Part shown: one piece after another, positions 16,654 to 25,125 of the stretch
How the letters are laid out: each line of letters begins with the position of its first letter
Numbering within the stretch: the stretch's first letter is position 1
From: Pseudomonadota bacterium
Lineage (GTDB): Bacteria; Pseudomonadota; Alphaproteobacteria; Rhodobacterales; Rhodobacteraceae
Length of the DNA stretch: 58,406 nt
Assembly (NCBI GenBank): GCA_963205235.1
Contig: CAUJIP010000071.1
Coordinates: forward strand, 1 to 58,406
Reading direction: 5' to 3'
The notes under the pieces: generated by a model
What the model was told of the DNA's origin: nothing
The model's database searches: none
What the model saw: only the letters and a program-made list of their open reading frames with translations
Made by a program: the position numbers and the translations under genes

Positions 16654-17919
16654 ATGCCTCATCTGTGTCGCGATTGCCTGACCTTTGACGCCGGGGAGCA
16701 TCCGCCCCCGTCGCGCTGCCCGGTCTGCCGATCACCCCGGCTGGTGATCCACGCCGAACTGCCGCACCTGTCAATTGCTCACATGGACTGCGACGCCTTT
16801 TATGCAAGCGTTGAAAAACGCGACAACCCGGCGATTCGCGACCAGCCGGTGATCGTCGGCGGCGGGCATCGTGGCGTCGTCTCGACCTGCTGCTATATCG
16901 CGCGGATCAAGGGCGTGCGCTCTGCCATGCCGATGTTCCAGGCGCTGAAGCTTTGCCCCGAGGCTGTGGTCGTCAAACCCCGGATGTCGGTCTATGTCGA
17001 GGTATCCCGTGCCATCCGCGCGATGATGGAGGCGCTGACCCCCGCCATCGAACCCCTCTCGCTGGACGAGGCGTTTCTGGACCTGACCGGAACCGAACGG
17101 CTGCACGGCGCGCCGCCCGCCGTCCTGCTCGCCCGTCTGACCAAGCGGATGGAGGACGAGTTGGGCCTAAGCGGATCGGTCGGCCTGGCGCACAACAAGT
17201 TCCTCGCCAAGATCGCGAGCGACCTTGATAAACCCCGTGGCTTTTCGGTGATCGGCAAGGCCGAGACCGAGGCGTTCCTGAAACCCAAACCCGTCCGCAT
17301 CATCTGGGGCGTCGGACAGGCCACCCAGACCGCGCTTGAAGGCGCGGGTATCCGCACCATTGCCGATCTTCTGCGCTGGGACCGGGGCGATCTTGGTGCA
17401 CGCTTTGGCAGCATGGGCGAAAGGCTTTGGCATCTGGCGCGGGGGCTTGATACGCGGCGGGTGAATCGGGACGAGAAGCTCAAGTCGATTTCCAAGGAAA
17501 CGACCTTCTTCGAAGATACCTCTGACCCCGACCTCCTTGACGGCCATATCTGGCGGCTGGCGGAACAGGTGGCCGACCGGGCCAAGGCCAAGCGCCTGTC
17601 AGGCCGGACCGTGACGCTAAAGCTGAAGAAGGGCGATTTCCAGCTGGTCAGCCGTCGCCATGCGCTGTCCGATCCGACGCAGTTGACCGACCGCATCTAC
17701 CGCGCCGCCCGCGACCTTTTCGACCACGCGGGCACCACCGGCCCCTTCCGCCTGATCGGCGTCGGCATCTCCGACCTCGCCTCGGAAGATCAGGCCGACC
17801 TGTCCCAGGACCTCCTCGACCCCGAAGCCCGTCGTCGCGCCGCCACCGAACGCGCGACCGACGCCATCCGCGCCCGGTTTGGCAAGGATGCGATCATCAG
17901 GGGCCGCAGCCTGCGCTGA
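16654..17919 (+). CDS. dinB: DNA polymerase IV with N-terminal zinc ribbon
   Basis: This 421-residue Y-family translesion polymerase begins with a zinc-ribbon-like extension with CRDC (Cys5/Cys8) and CPVC (Cys22/Cys25), absent from E. coli DinB. The palm/fingers domain follows: HMDCDAFYASVE with catalytic Asp45 and SLDEAFLD with Asp138/Glu139. KFLAKIASDLDKP and the helix-hairpin-helix thumb around IWGVGQATQTAL are intact. The C-terminal little-finger domain contains ETTFFEDT and RTVTLKLK. It performs error-prone bypass synthesis and uses the beta clamp. The ATG at 16654 is chosen so the zinc ribbon is kept; starting at Met44 would remove it. Confidence 0.93.
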   Translation: MPHLCRDCLTFDAGEHPPPSRCPVCRSPRLVIHAELPHLSIAHMDCDAFYASVEKRDNPAIRDQPVIVGGGHRGVVSTCCYIARIKGVRSAMPMFQALKLCPEAVVVKPRMSVYVEVSRAIRAMMEALTPAIEPLSLDEAFLDLTGTERLHGAPPAVLLARLTKRMEDELGLSGSVGLAHNKFLAKIASDLDKPRGFSVIGKAETEAFLKPKPVRIIWGVGQATQTALEGAGIRTIADLLRWDRGDLGARFGSMGERLWHLARGLDTRRVNRDEKLKSISKETTFFEDTSDPDLLDGHIWRLAEQVADRAKAKRLSGRTVTLKLKKGDFQLVSRRHALSDPTQLTDRIYRAARDLFDHAGTTGPFRLIGVGISDLASEDQADLSQDLLDPEARRRAATERATDAIRARFGKDAIIRGRSLR

Positions 17920-17945
17920 ACATCGGGCCGATGCGTCTTACCGGC

Positions 17946-18060
17946 TTTCCCTTCGCCAAATATCCTTGGGGGGAAGGAGAGGGTGCCCCGCACCCTCGAC
18001 GTGGGGGGCGAAGCGCCCCCTCAGCCCGAGGAGGAGGCGCAGCCCGACGACGAGAGCAAA
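17946..18060 (-). repeat. GGATATTTG mosaic repeat, extended copy c
   Basis: Read on the minus strand it consists of a CGTCGTCGGGCTGCGCCTCC module, hairpin GGGGGCG/CGCCCCC (18004-18020), variable hairpin GAGGGTGC/GCACCCTC (17979-17997), then TTCCCCCCAAGGATATTTGG. Module order matches the copy at 42973-43085. It lies in the 270-base gap between dinB and the convergent hydrolase, which otherwise holds no gene. Confidence 0.8.
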
Positions 18061-18165
18061 GGTTTGCGGCCCTGCAAGGGGCGCTCCATGCAACAACCGC
18101 CCTGGGTCAATCGGTTACGAATCGGTAAATGTCCACAGCCAAGCCACTGATTTCAAAGGGCCCGA

Positions 18166-18190
18166 AAACCTGTCCGGCGTGGACAGGTTT
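18166..18190 (-). terminator. Rho-independent terminator of the secreted hydrolase
   Basis: AAACCTGTCC (18166-18175) and GGACAGGTTT (18181-18190) form a perfect 10-bp stem with a 5-base loop. On the minus strand it ends in GGTTTTCGGG. The stem's outer base overlaps the hydrolase stop codon. Confidence 0.75.
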
Positions 18191-19041
18191 CACCCGTCGA
18201 TCAGCGCCCGGATCGCCGCCGTATACTCCGCTGGCGCCTGCAGCATCGCGAAGTGGCTGGCCTCGGGCAGGATCACCAGGGTCGAGCCGGGGATCAGCGA
18301 AGCGATCTTCTCAGAATGCGGCCGCAGGATCGCCTCGTCATACTCGCCCACCACGACCGCCGTCGGCACGGTGATCGCCGCGACCTGTTCATCGGTCCAG
18401 TTCGGCTGGGACGCCCACATCTCGGAAATCTGGGCAATGAAGGCGTCGAACTGGTCGGGCGTCGGCGACAGTTTCGCGTATTCCTCGCCCATCCAGTTGG
18501 CATAGATCCCCATGAAGACCGGGTCATCGGCCACGGACGGGTCAACTCCATCCGTGGTGATGTTCGCGGCATGGGCGAACAGGTGATCCAGCCGCTCGGG
18601 GTGGGTCATCGCGATGTCCAGCCCGATGATCCCGCCATCTGACCAGCCCACGAGATCGACTTTGTCGACCTTGAGGTAATCCAGCAGCGCCAGATAATCG
18701 GACGCCATCAGGTCATAGCCATAGGGTTCCGCAGTCCGGGTCGACCGTCCATGGCCCCGGCTGTCGGCGACGATGACAAGGTGATCCTGCATCAGGTCGA
18801 TCACCTGATTTGCCCAGATGTCGGCATTGCCAAGCCCGCCATGGATCAGCAGCACCGGATCGCCCGCGCCATAGGTGGCGTAATACATCTCGATCCCGTT
18901 GACCGGCGCCATGCCGCTGCTGGCTGCCTCGGGTATCGCGGGGGGCTTCGGGATCGTCATCCAGCGGTCCTCGGCCCAGGAGGCCAGGGTCGAGCCAAGA
19001 AATCCGGTCACTGCAAAGGCAAGGGCAGGCATCAGACGCAT
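18190..19041 (-). CDS. Periplasmic alpha/beta-fold hydrolase
   Basis: This 283-residue protein has an N-terminal signal sequence MRLMPALAFAVTGFLG, with likely cleavage after ASWA, so it acts in the periplasm. The hydrolase core has LLIHGGLGNADIW (64-76), ADSRGHGRS (92-100) and the nucleophile elbow GWSDGG with Ser134; PEASHFAML supplies the catalytic histidine. It resembles 3-oxoadipate enol-lactonase/haloperoxidase-type hydrolases, but the export signal argues against that pathway. The ATG at 19041 is supported by AAAAGGAGCGACC and by the signal peptide; an upstream codon at 19098 is weaker. Substrate unknown. Confidence 0.88.
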   Translation of the reverse strand: MRLMPALAFAVTGFLGSTLASWAEDRWMTIPKPPAIPEAASSGMAPVNGIEMYYATYGAGDPVLLIHGGLGNADIWANQVIDLMQDHLVIVADSRGHGRSTRTAEPYGYDLMASDYLALLDYLKVDKVDLVGWSDGGIIGLDIAMTHPERLDHLFAHAANITTDGVDPSVADDPVFMGIYANWMGEEYAKLSPTPDQFDAFIAQISEMWASQPNWTDEQVAAITVPTAVVVGEYDEAILRPHSEKIASLIPGSTLVILPEASHFAMLQAPAEYTAAIRALIDG

Positions 19042-19107
19042 AGCGGTCGCTCCTTTTGGGTTCGGGAGACAGAGTGACGCAGCGGCAGGCGCAGTCAACA
19101 GGGAAGC

Positions 19108-19986
19108 TTATTCAGCGGCCAGCCGCTGCGCATCGCCAAGTTCCGCGATGATGCGGGCCACGACTCCGGCGATCTGGTCGCGAAAGGCCGGAAAGCCCGG
19201 CAAGGGCGCGATCTGCGCTTCGTCCATGTAGAGCGCCCGGTCGATTTCCACCTGCACGACATGCACGCCGCGTGACGGGCGGCCATAGGCTTGCGCCACG
19301 TGTGCCCCGGCGAAGGGGGCGTTCCGGGAAACCCGCAGCCCGGTTTCAGCGAAGGCGGAGTCGATCCGGTCGATCACCTCACGCCCGGCGGTGGCACCGA
19401 ATCGGTCACCCAAGACGATCTGGGGCCGGGGCTGGCCGGGCCGCGTATGCGCTTCGATCGCTTCGTGCGGCATTGAATGGCAGTCGACCAGCACTGCCCG
19501 ACCGAAATTTGCGACCGTCTCCTCGATCAGATTCGCAAGCGCCAGATGATAGGGATGCCAGAAGGTCCGTAGCCGGTATTCCACCTCGGCCAGTGACAGC
19601 TTGCCGCGATAGATTGCGCGGCCTCCGGCGACGACGCGGGGGATCACCCCCAGGCCCGAGGAAATGCGCGGGTTGTGGGCCGGGCGGTGGATGCCCTCGA
19701 TCACGGCGGGATCAAGTTCATCGGCAGCGCGGTTGAGATCGACATAGGCCCGTGGCACCTTTGCAGCCAGCAGCGGTGCGCCAAGCGCGGGGGCCATGTC
19801 GAACAGCTGGTCGACAAACGCATCTTCCGAGGATCGAATCACCTGCCGGTCGGGCAGGGCGCTGGCAAGGAAGTCGGCCGGATAGTCGCGGCCGGAATGC
19901 GGCGAGGCAAAGATGACCGGACCGGTCCGGCGGTCGGGCCGGGTCAGGACAAAGGCTTTGGCTTCGTGTTTCGGCAAATGCGACAC
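19108..19986 (-). CDS. N-formylglutamate amidohydrolase family protein
   Basis: This zinc hydrolase of about 292 residues is in the HutG-like family. FASPHSGRDYPADFL gives the first metal histidine, RAYVDLNRAADELDP the substrate-binding arginine region, LVDCHSMP the second histidine, and VVQVEIDRALYMDE the catalytic glutamate. The family releases formate from N-formylglutamate in histidine degradation, but no other hut gene is nearby, so the role may be general N-formyl/N-acyl amino acid hydrolysis. The start is uncertain: I propose the GTG at 19986 (VSHLPKHEAKAF), because codons further upstream give low-complexity sequence; the ribosome binding site is weak. Confidence 0.88.
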   Translation of the reverse strand: MSHLPKHEAKAFVLTRPDRRTGPVIFASPHSGRDYPADFLASALPDRQVIRSSEDAFVDQLFDMAPALGAPLLAAKVPRAYVDLNRAADELDPAVIEGIHRPAHNPRISSGLGVIPRVVAGGRAIYRGKLSLAEVEYRLRTFWHPYHLALANLIEETVANFGRAVLVDCHSMPHEAIEAHTRPGQPRPQIVLGDRFGATAGREVIDRIDSAFAETGLRVSRNAPFAGAHVAQAYGRPSRGVHVVQVEIDRALYMDEAQIAPLPGFPAFRDQIAGVVARIIAELGDAQRLAAE

Positions 19987-20141
19987 CCCGTACTGGCTTT
20001 GGTATAGCGCCGAAAAACAGAAAGCCAAAACCCCTTGCAGGCCCCCGCACTGTTGATTATAGACCCGCCCTGACCGACGCGGAACCGCCCGCGTCCTTTT
20101 CGTTTCACCGAAAGGGGCAGGGGGGAAAGCGCAGGACAAGT

Positions 20142-20216
20142 GGGCGGTTAGCTCAGCGGTAGAGCACTACGTTGACATCGTAGTGGCCACTGGTTCGATC
20201 CCAGTACCGCCCACCA
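20142..20216 (+). tRNA. tRNA-Val (GAC anticodon), CCA encoded
   Basis: The acceptor stem GGGCGGT (20142-20148) pairs with ACCGCCC (20206-20212), followed by discriminator A and encoded CCA. The anticodon arm is CTACG TTGACAT CGTAG, giving anticodon GAC, which reads GUC/GUU valine codons. The T-arm ACTGG TTCGATC CCAGT is canonical. Confidence 0.97.
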
Positions 20217-20285
20217 TTCACCGCTCCCGTTTGGGGGTACGTTGTTTTCACTGGCGCAGACGCGCCGCGAACAAGGAGAAGATCG

Positions 20286-20411
20286 ATGAAGGTTGCGAAC
20301 TCGCTCCGCTCGCTGAAGACGCGTCATCGCGATTGCCAGGTCGTGCGCCGCAAGGGCCGCGTCTATGTGATCAACAAGACGCAAAAGCGCTATAAAGCCC
20401 GTCAGGGCTGA
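20286..20411 (+). CDS. rpmJ: 50S ribosomal protein L36 (Cys-poor type)
   Basis: This 41-residue protein, [18 protein letters not shown] followed by [20 protein letters not shown], matches the longer alphaproteobacterial L36. It lacks the four zinc-ligand cysteines of the C+ form (only Cys17 is present), so it does not depend on zinc. It is a component of the large ribosomal subunit. The ATG follows AACAAGGAGAAGATCG, an ideal ribosome binding site. It lies 69 bases after tRNA-Val and is followed by a strong terminator. Confidence 0.97.
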   Translation: MKVANSLRSLKTRHRDCQVVRRKGRVYVINKTQKRYKARQG

Positions 20412-20436
20412 GCCGCTTTCGGCAGACGGAATTCAG

Positions 20437-20466
20437 GGCCGCCTGGGGAAACCCTGGCGGCCTTTT
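20437..20466 (+). terminator. Rho-independent terminator of rpmJ
   Basis: GGCCGCC (20437-20443) pairs with GGCGGCC (20456-20462); inside it GGG pairs with CCC around an AAA loop, and TTTT follows. Confidence 0.85.
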
Positions 20467-20486
20467 CCGTTCGGGCCGCTCGTCGT

Positions 20487-20548
20487 TTGACTTCGTCACT
20501 CCTCGCTGGGTGGAAATGCGACGAGAAGTCGAAGACGCACGAGGAGCA
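20487..20548 (+). repeat. Structured dispersed repeat GACTTCGTC/CTCCTCG, copy 2
   Basis: GACTTCGTC (20489-20497) pairs with GACGAGAAGTC (20520-20530) with a two-base bulge, and CTCCTCG (20499-20505) pairs with CGAGGAG (20540-20546). The left 22 bases are identical to copy 1. It is positioned directly after the rpmJ terminator. Confidence 0.8.
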
Positions 20549-20615
20549 TCCAGCGGGGCGCAAATCCGTTCGAAAAGAATTGCAGAATCCTTTGAAGGAT
20601 CTTGTGCTGCAAACT

Positions 20616-20640
20616 TCGCATCGCATCGCATCGCATCGCA
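20616..20640 (+). repeat. Pentanucleotide tandem repeat (TCGCA)x5
   Basis: Five perfect tandem copies of TCGCA end 17 bases before the ATG of the PaiB-like gene. A change in copy number would shift promoter or leader spacing in 5-base steps. Confidence 0.85.
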
Positions 20641-20657
20641 GACAGGCAGGCCTACCC

Positions 20658-21287
20658 ATGCACCCCAATCCCGCCTTCCGTCAGGAACCCCGTGACCGCA
20701 ACCTTGCCTTTGCCCGCGCACGCGGCTTTGGCATCCTGTCGGTCAACGGCCCCGAAGGCCCGCTTGCCGCGCATGTTCCGTTCCTGCTGAACCATGACGC
20801 CAGTTTTGCCGAGCTTCACCTTGCCCGGTCGAACCCCATTGCGCGCGCCGGGTTTCCGTTGCCTGCGCTGATTGCCGTGTCGGGGCCGGACGCCTACATT
20901 TCCCCCGATTTCTACGGCCCGCATGCCGAAGTGCCAGATCAGGTGCCGACCTGGAACTACGTCGCCGTGCATCTGCGCGGGGTGTTGGAGCCCTTGCCCG
21001 AGGATGCGCTGCGTCCCCATGTCGACGCGCTTTCCGCTGAACATGAGGGGCGGATCGCTGGCAAGACCCCCTGGACCAGTGCGAAGATGACCGAGGGCGC
21101 GATGCCCCGGATGATGCGGATGATTCTTCCGTTCCGCTTTCGGGTGACCTTGGTCGAGGGGACGTGGAAGTTGAACCAGAACAAGACGCCCGAGATTCGC
21201 GCCCGTGCCGCGGCGGCGCTGTCGCAGGGCGACGAATCGGCCCGCCGGATCGCCGCGTTGATCCTTGGGCTGCCGGGCGCCGAGTAG
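20658..21287 (+). CDS. FMN-binding negative transcriptional regulator (PaiB family)
   Basis: This 209-residue protein resembles PaiB: ARARGFGILSVNGPEGPLAA followed by HVPF, then HLARSNPIAR and PDAYISPDFYG, and WNYVAVHLRG, together forming a flavin-reductase-like split barrel. MTEGAMPRMMRMILPFRF is the family's C-terminal signature. Bacillus PaiB represses protease and sporulation genes; in proteobacteria the function is largely unproven and could be a flavin- or haem-linked enzyme. The ATG at 20658 gives MHPNPAFRQEP, the canonical opening. The TCGCA tandem repeat lies directly upstream, so expression could be length-sensitive. Confidence 0.88.
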   Translation: MHPNPAFRQEPRDRNLAFARARGFGILSVNGPEGPLAAHVPFLLNHDASFAELHLARSNPIARAGFPLPALIAVSGPDAYISPDFYGPHAEVPDQVPTWNYVAVHLRGVLEPLPEDALRPHVDALSAEHEGRIAGKTPWTSAKMTEGAMPRMMRMILPFRFRVTLVEGTWKLNQNKTPEIRARAAAALSQGDESARRIAALILGLPGAE

Positions 21288-21355
21288 GCCGGTTTCCGTT
21301 TACAGGGGGACACCCCGGCCCTATCCTTGGCACTCTGATTGCTGTGGAGGGTTCG

Positions 21356-21661
21356 ATGCCGCTGCCGCTTGTCCCGATCCTGCCGGTCGTGCTGCGTCTT
21401 GGCGTGGTGGCGACCACGACCTTTGCCGCAGTGCGCTGGGTCAGGGCGCAAAGCTACCCCGGCCGCACGGACCAGCGGGCCGAGGATGCGTTTGACGACT
21501 TGGGCGAAGGGCTGTCGCTGCACCGCCCGGCGGATCGGGCCGAGGATCGCCAGACCAATGCGACCGCCCGCCTGCGCCGCGTGATCCGGGTTCGCGGCAC
21601 GAAATGGGAAATCGACGCTGGCCTGATGGCCAGGTTCCGGCTGCGGCGGGGGGAAGAATGA
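21356..21661 (+). CDS. Small hypothetical membrane-anchored protein
   Basis: This 101-residue protein begins with a hydrophobic segment PLPLVPILPVVLRLGVVATT (residues 2-21) that probably anchors it in the inner membrane. A charged, arginine-rich region follows, including RAEDAFDDLGEGLSLHRPAD and the tail KWEIDAGLMARFRLRRGEE. I do not recognise the family. The ATG at 21356 has TGTGGAGGG upstream, a good ribosome binding site. Its stop codon overlaps the start of the following GST gene (ATGA), so the two are translationally coupled and probably cotranscribed. Confidence 0.7.
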   Translation: MPLPLVPILPVVLRLGVVATTTFAAVRWVRAQSYPGRTDQRAEDAFDDLGEGLSLHRPADRAEDRQTNATARLRRVIRVRGTKWEIDAGLMARFRLRRGEE

Positions 21662-22269
21662 AGCTTTTCTACTCCAACACCTCGCCCTTCGTGCGCAAGG
21701 TCATGGTGCTTTTGCACGAAGCGGGGGCGCTGGACCGGGTGGAGTTGGTGCCCGCAATGGGAACGCCCCTGAACCCAGGTACGATGCCCGTCGACCGCAA
21801 TCCCCTGGGCAAGATCCCGGCGCTGGAGCGTGACGATGGCGGGGTGATCTATGACAGCCGGGTCATCACCCGCTATTTGGATGCGGAGCTGAAGGCCGGT
21901 CTTTACCCGCAAGACACCCGCCTGTGGGACACGCTGACGCTGGAGGCGACAGCCGACGGGATGACCGATGCCGCCGTGCTGATCCGGTATGAATACCACG
22001 TCCGGCCCGAAGCCAGTCGTTCGCCTGATTGGGCCGAGGCGCAGTGGCAAAAGATCGACCGCGCGCTTTCGGCTGTCGAGGATCGCTGGATGGGCCATCT
22101 GTCCGGTCCTTTGGACATGGGGCAGATCGCGCTTGCCTGCGCGCTGGGCTTTCTGGATTTCCGCATGGCGGATCGTGACTGGCGGAAGGGTCGCCCCGCC
22201 CTTACTGCTTGGGCCGCAGGGATCACGGACCGCCCCGCGATGCGCCGGACGATCCCTGTCGCGACCTGA
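21658..22269 (+). CDS. Glutathione S-transferase family protein
   Basis: This 203-residue GST has MKLFYSNTSPFVRKVMVLLH as the first strand and active-site loop, with Ser/Thr at SNTSPF, then NPLGKIPALE with the cis-proline and DSRVITRYLD for glutathione binding, followed by a helical C-terminal domain. It starts at 21658 inside the stop codon of the small membrane protein gene. Its last 47 bases overlap the convergent PAP2 gene. The substrate is unknown; it resembles the short bacterial GSTs that act in thiol-dependent detoxification. Confidence 0.9.
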   Translation: MKLFYSNTSPFVRKVMVLLHEAGALDRVELVPAMGTPLNPGTMPVDRNPLGKIPALERDDGGVIYDSRVITRYLDAELKAGLYPQDTRLWDTLTLEATADGMTDAAVLIRYEYHVRPEASRSPDWAEAQWQKIDRALSAVEDRWMGHLSGPLDMGQIALACALGFLDFRMADRDWRKGRPALTAWAAGITDRPAMRRTIPVAT

Positions 22270-22858
22270 GATCGATCAGCCGGGCGCTGGCAGAACGGAC
22301 GCGGCGCAGAATGTGACGGATCTGCACGCCATTCGGGCCCGTTGCGGCGACAAGGCCACGGCGAACCCGGCTGTCGCGGCGCAGGGCGCGATCGGCGACC
22401 CAGCCAAGGATTGCTCCTGCCAGCACCTGCCAGATGTCATGCGCCCCCACCTCGATCCGCGAGGCCCCGACGAAAGCGGCGGCGATCACCACCACGGCCT
22501 GCGCACCGGAGCTGCCGTGCAGGCAATCATGTACCAGACTGCTGGCTCCAAGTGCCGCTGCCCCGGTATGCCCCGACGGAAACCCGTGCCCATGACCTGA
22601 GGGGCGTTGGTTCAGCGGAGTGTCCCCAAGCAGGGACTTGGACCCGTGGGCAACCGCTAACATCGCGACAAAGCGCATGGCGAAGTCGCGACCGTCGCCC
22701 TTGGTGGCACTGCAGCCCCAAGCCAGAACTGGCAGGACGATCTGCAATGTGTCGCCGTAGCGGCGCGTCGAAGGCTCGGTCAGAAGCAAGGTCGCGGCCA
22801 GGGCACCAAGCACCAGATGCGCCAGCCCGAAGATCCGGATCAACCGCCGCAGAAGCAT
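22223..22858 (-). CDS. PAP2-superfamily membrane phosphatase
   Basis: This 211-residue protein has hydrophobic helices and the three phosphatase motifs: KSLLGDTPLNQRPSG (motif 1, K...RP), FPSGHTGAAALG (motif 2, PSGH) and SRIEVGAHDIWQVLAG (motif 3, SR...H....D). These define PAP2 acid phosphatases acting on lipid phosphates or undecaprenyl pyrophosphate at the membrane. The last ~45 residues are arginine- and serine-rich and lie in the region antisense to the convergent GST. No paired gene indicates the substrate. Confidence 0.85.
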   Translation of the reverse strand: MLLRRLIRIFGLAHLVLGALAATLLLTEPSTRRYGDTLQIVLPVLAWGCSATKGDGRDFAMRFVAMLAVAHGSKSLLGDTPLNQRPSGHGHGFPSGHTGAAALGASSLVHDCLHGSSGAQAVVVIAAAFVGASRIEVGAHDIWQVLAGAILGWVADRALRRDSRVRRGLVAATGPNGVQIRHILRRVRSASARLIDLRSRQGSSGASRGGP

Positions 22859-23196
22859 CCCTTCCGTCCCTTTCCAGTGCGCGACAGATGGAAACAGCGC
22901 CGTGTTTCGGGCTTGCCGTTAGGTGCTGCGCTGCACGCCTTCGGCTATCCGGGTTTTGCTACAGATTCGTGGCGGTCCGGCCCGGCGCTGCCCTGTACGG
23001 GCGGCTTTGCCGCGATTTCGGACCCGGATTGGCGGTGTCTGCGGTGTCCATTCCAAATATTTGCGTCCCTGTGCGCCTTTGTCCGCTGGACGAGGCGAGA
23101 TCGCTTGGCTAAACACGCGGCGAACGGGGGGTGGCTTTCCATGCCCCTGAAGGCACATGGGTCGGCAAGTGCTGGCCTGAAAGGGGAGAAGTTCTC
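22859..23196. other. 338-base intergenic region upstream of petA
   Basis: No convincing ORF, RNA or hairpin terminator was found. It must contain the divergent promoters of the PAP2 gene and the petABC operon, but no -35/-10 pair stands out. A relatively AT-rich patch TTCCAAATATTTGCG near 23051-23065 is the most promoter-like part. The final 25 bases carry the petA ribosome binding site AAGGGGAG. Confidence 0.5.
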
Positions 23197-23769
23197 GTGT
23201 CCCACGCAGACAATCACGCAGGCTCCGGGGAAGGCTCCCGGCGGGATTTCCTGTACTACGCCACGGCAGGTGCCGGGGTGGTGGCTACCGGCGCTGCCGT
23301 CTGGCCGCTGGTCAACCAGATGAACCCGTCGGCTGATACCCGCGCGCTGGCTTCGATCCTGGTTCCGATCGACTCGGTCGAAGTCGGGACCCAGCTGACC
23401 GTCAAGTGGCGCGGCAAGCCGGTCTTCATCCGCCGCCGCTCGGCCGAGGAAATCGAAGCCGCCCGCGCCGTCAAGCTGGAAGAGCTGGTCGACGCCAACG
23501 GCGAGAACAAGAACAAGCCCGATGCCGATGCCTCGGACGCGAACCGCACGCTGGACGAAGCGGGCGAGTGGCTGGTGATGATGGGCGTCTGCACCCATCT
23601 TGGCTGCGTGCCGCTGGGCGATGGTGCCGGTGACTTCGGCGGCTGGTTCTGCCCCTGCCACGGGTCGCACTACGACACCGCAGGCCGCATCCGCAAAGGG
23701 CCGGCCCCGCGCAACCTGGAAGTTCCGGTCGCGGCGTTCTTCGACGAACAAACCATCAAGCTTGGGTAA
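23197..23769 (+). CDS. petA: Ubiquinol-cytochrome c reductase Rieske iron-sulfur subunit
   Basis: This 190-residue Rieske protein of the cytochrome bc1 complex takes electrons from ubihydroquinone to cytochrome c1. [14 protein letters not shown] (residues 14-27) is a twin-arginine type signal/anchor helix. The [2Fe-2S] cluster ligands are in CTHLGC (Cys132/His134) and CPCHGS (Cys152/His155), with the disulfide cysteines Cys137 and Cys154. The start is GTG at 23197 (VSHADNHAG), matching the known start of Rhodobacter PetA and preceded by AAGGGGAG; an upstream codon would add an unsupported extension. It is the first gene of petABC, 11 bases before petB. Confidence 0.97.
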   Translation: MSHADNHAGSGEGSRRDFLYYATAGAGVVATGAAVWPLVNQMNPSADTRALASILVPIDSVEVGTQLTVKWRGKPVFIRRRSAEEIEAARAVKLEELVDANGENKNKPDADASDANRTLDEAGEWLVMMGVCTHLGCVPLGDGAGDFGGWFCPCHGSHYDTAGRIRKGPAPRNLEVPVAAFFDEQTIKLG

Positions 23770-23780
23770 GGATCAGCATC

Positions 23781-25112
23781 ATGGCCGGAATCCCGCACGA
23801 CCATTACGAACCCAAGACCGGGGCTGAGCGCTGGCTGCACAGCCGCCTGCCGATCATCGGGCTTCTCTATGACACCCTGATGATCCCCACGCCCAAGAAC
23901 CTGAACTGGATGTGGATCTGGGGCATCGTCCTGACGTTCTGCCTTGCGCTGCAGATCGTCACCGGCATCGTCCTTGCGATGCACTACACCCCGCATATCG
24001 ACAAGGCCTTCGCATCCGTCGAGCACATCATGCGCGACGTGAACGGTGGCCACATGCTGCGCTATCTGCATGCGAACGGTGCCTCGCTGTTCTTCTTTGC
24101 CGTCTACCTGCACATCTTCCGCGGCCTTTTCTACGGCAGCTACAAAGCCCCGCGCGAAGTGACCTGGGTCATCGGCATGATCATCTTCCTTCTGATGATG
24201 GCGACGGCCTTCATGGGCTATGTCCTGCCCTGGGGTCAGATGTCCTTCTGGGGTGCCACGGTGATCACTGGCCTGTTCGGCGCGATCCCCGGCATTGGCG
24301 AAACGATCCAGACCTGGCTTCTGGGCGGCCCTGCTGTCGACAACGCCACGCTGAACCGTTTCTTCAGCCTGCACTATCTTCTGCCCTTCGTGATTGCGGC
24401 GCTGGTCGCGGTCCACATCTGGGCCTTCCACACCACCGGCAACAACAACCCCACGGGTGTTGAAGTGCGCCGTGCCAGCAAGGAAGAGGCCGAGCGCGAC
24501 ACTATTCCGTTCTGGCCCTATTACGTGATCAAGGACGTCTTCGCCCTTGCCGTGATCCTGACGGTGTTCTTCGCGATCGTCGGCTTCATGCCGAACTATC
24601 TGGGCCACCCCGACAACTATATCGAGGCGAATCCGCTGGCGACCCCGGCGCATATCGTGCCGGAATGGTACTTCCTGCCGTTCTACGCCATCCTGCGTGC
24701 CTTCACGGGTGACGTCTGGATCGTGCAGATCGCCAACTTCCTGTCCTTCGGGATCATCGATGCCAAGTTCTTCGGGGTTCTGGCGATGTTCGGCGCGATT
24801 GCCGTTCTGGTCCTGACCCCCTGGCTTGACACCTCGTCGGTGCGCTCGGGCCGCTATCGCCCGATGTTCAAGTGGTGGTTCGCGCTGCTGTGCATCGACT
24901 TTGTCGTGCTGATGTGGGCCGGGTCGATGTCGCCTGACGCACTGATGGGCTGGATGCCGGCGATTTCGCTGATCGCCACGGCCTACTGGTTCGCCTACTT
25001 CCTGATCATCCTGCCGCTTCTGGGTGTGATCGAGAAGCCGCTGCCGCAGCCGGCGACCATCGAAGAAGACTTCAATGCCCACTACGGCCCCAACAGCCAT
25101 CCGGCCGAGTGA
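23781..25112 (+). CDS. petB: Cytochrome b of the bc1 complex
   Basis: This 443-residue integral membrane subunit carries haems bL and bH and the Qo and Qi sites. Haem ligands fall at His97 and His111 (RYLHANG, YLHIFRG) and at His198 and His212 ([15 protein letters not shown]), the same numbering as in Rhodobacter capsulatus. The Qo-site PEWY motif occurs in [14 protein letters not shown]. Eight transmembrane helices are evident. The ATG at 23781 follows AAGGATCAGCATC. The gene lies between petA and petC in the standard order. Confidence 0.98.
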   Translation: MAGIPHDHYEPKTGAERWLHSRLPIIGLLYDTLMIPTPKNLNWMWIWGIVLTFCLALQIVTGIVLAMHYTPHIDKAFASVEHIMRDVNGGHMLRYLHANGASLFFFAVYLHIFRGLFYGSYKAPREVTWVIGMIIFLLMMATAFMGYVLPWGQMSFWGATVITGLFGAIPGIGETIQTWLLGGPAVDNATLNRFFSLHYLLPFVIAALVAVHIWAFHTTGNNNPTGVEVRRASKEEAERDTIPFWPYYVIKDVFALAVILTVFFAIVGFMPNYLGHPDNYIEANPLATPAHIVPEWYFLPFYAILRAFTGDVWIVQIANFLSFGIIDAKFFGVLAMFGAIAVLVLTPWLDTSSVRSGRYRPMFKWWFALLCIDFVVLMWAGSMSPDALMGWMPAISLIATAYWFAYFLIILPLLGVIEKPLPQPATIEEDFNAHYGPNSHPAE

Positions 25113-25125
25113 GAGGAAACCAAGC

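Noticed and set aside
20616-20640. TCGCA repeats considered as a CRISPR remnant
   Set aside because: Units are 5 bases and contiguous with no spacers; it is a simple tandem repeat.
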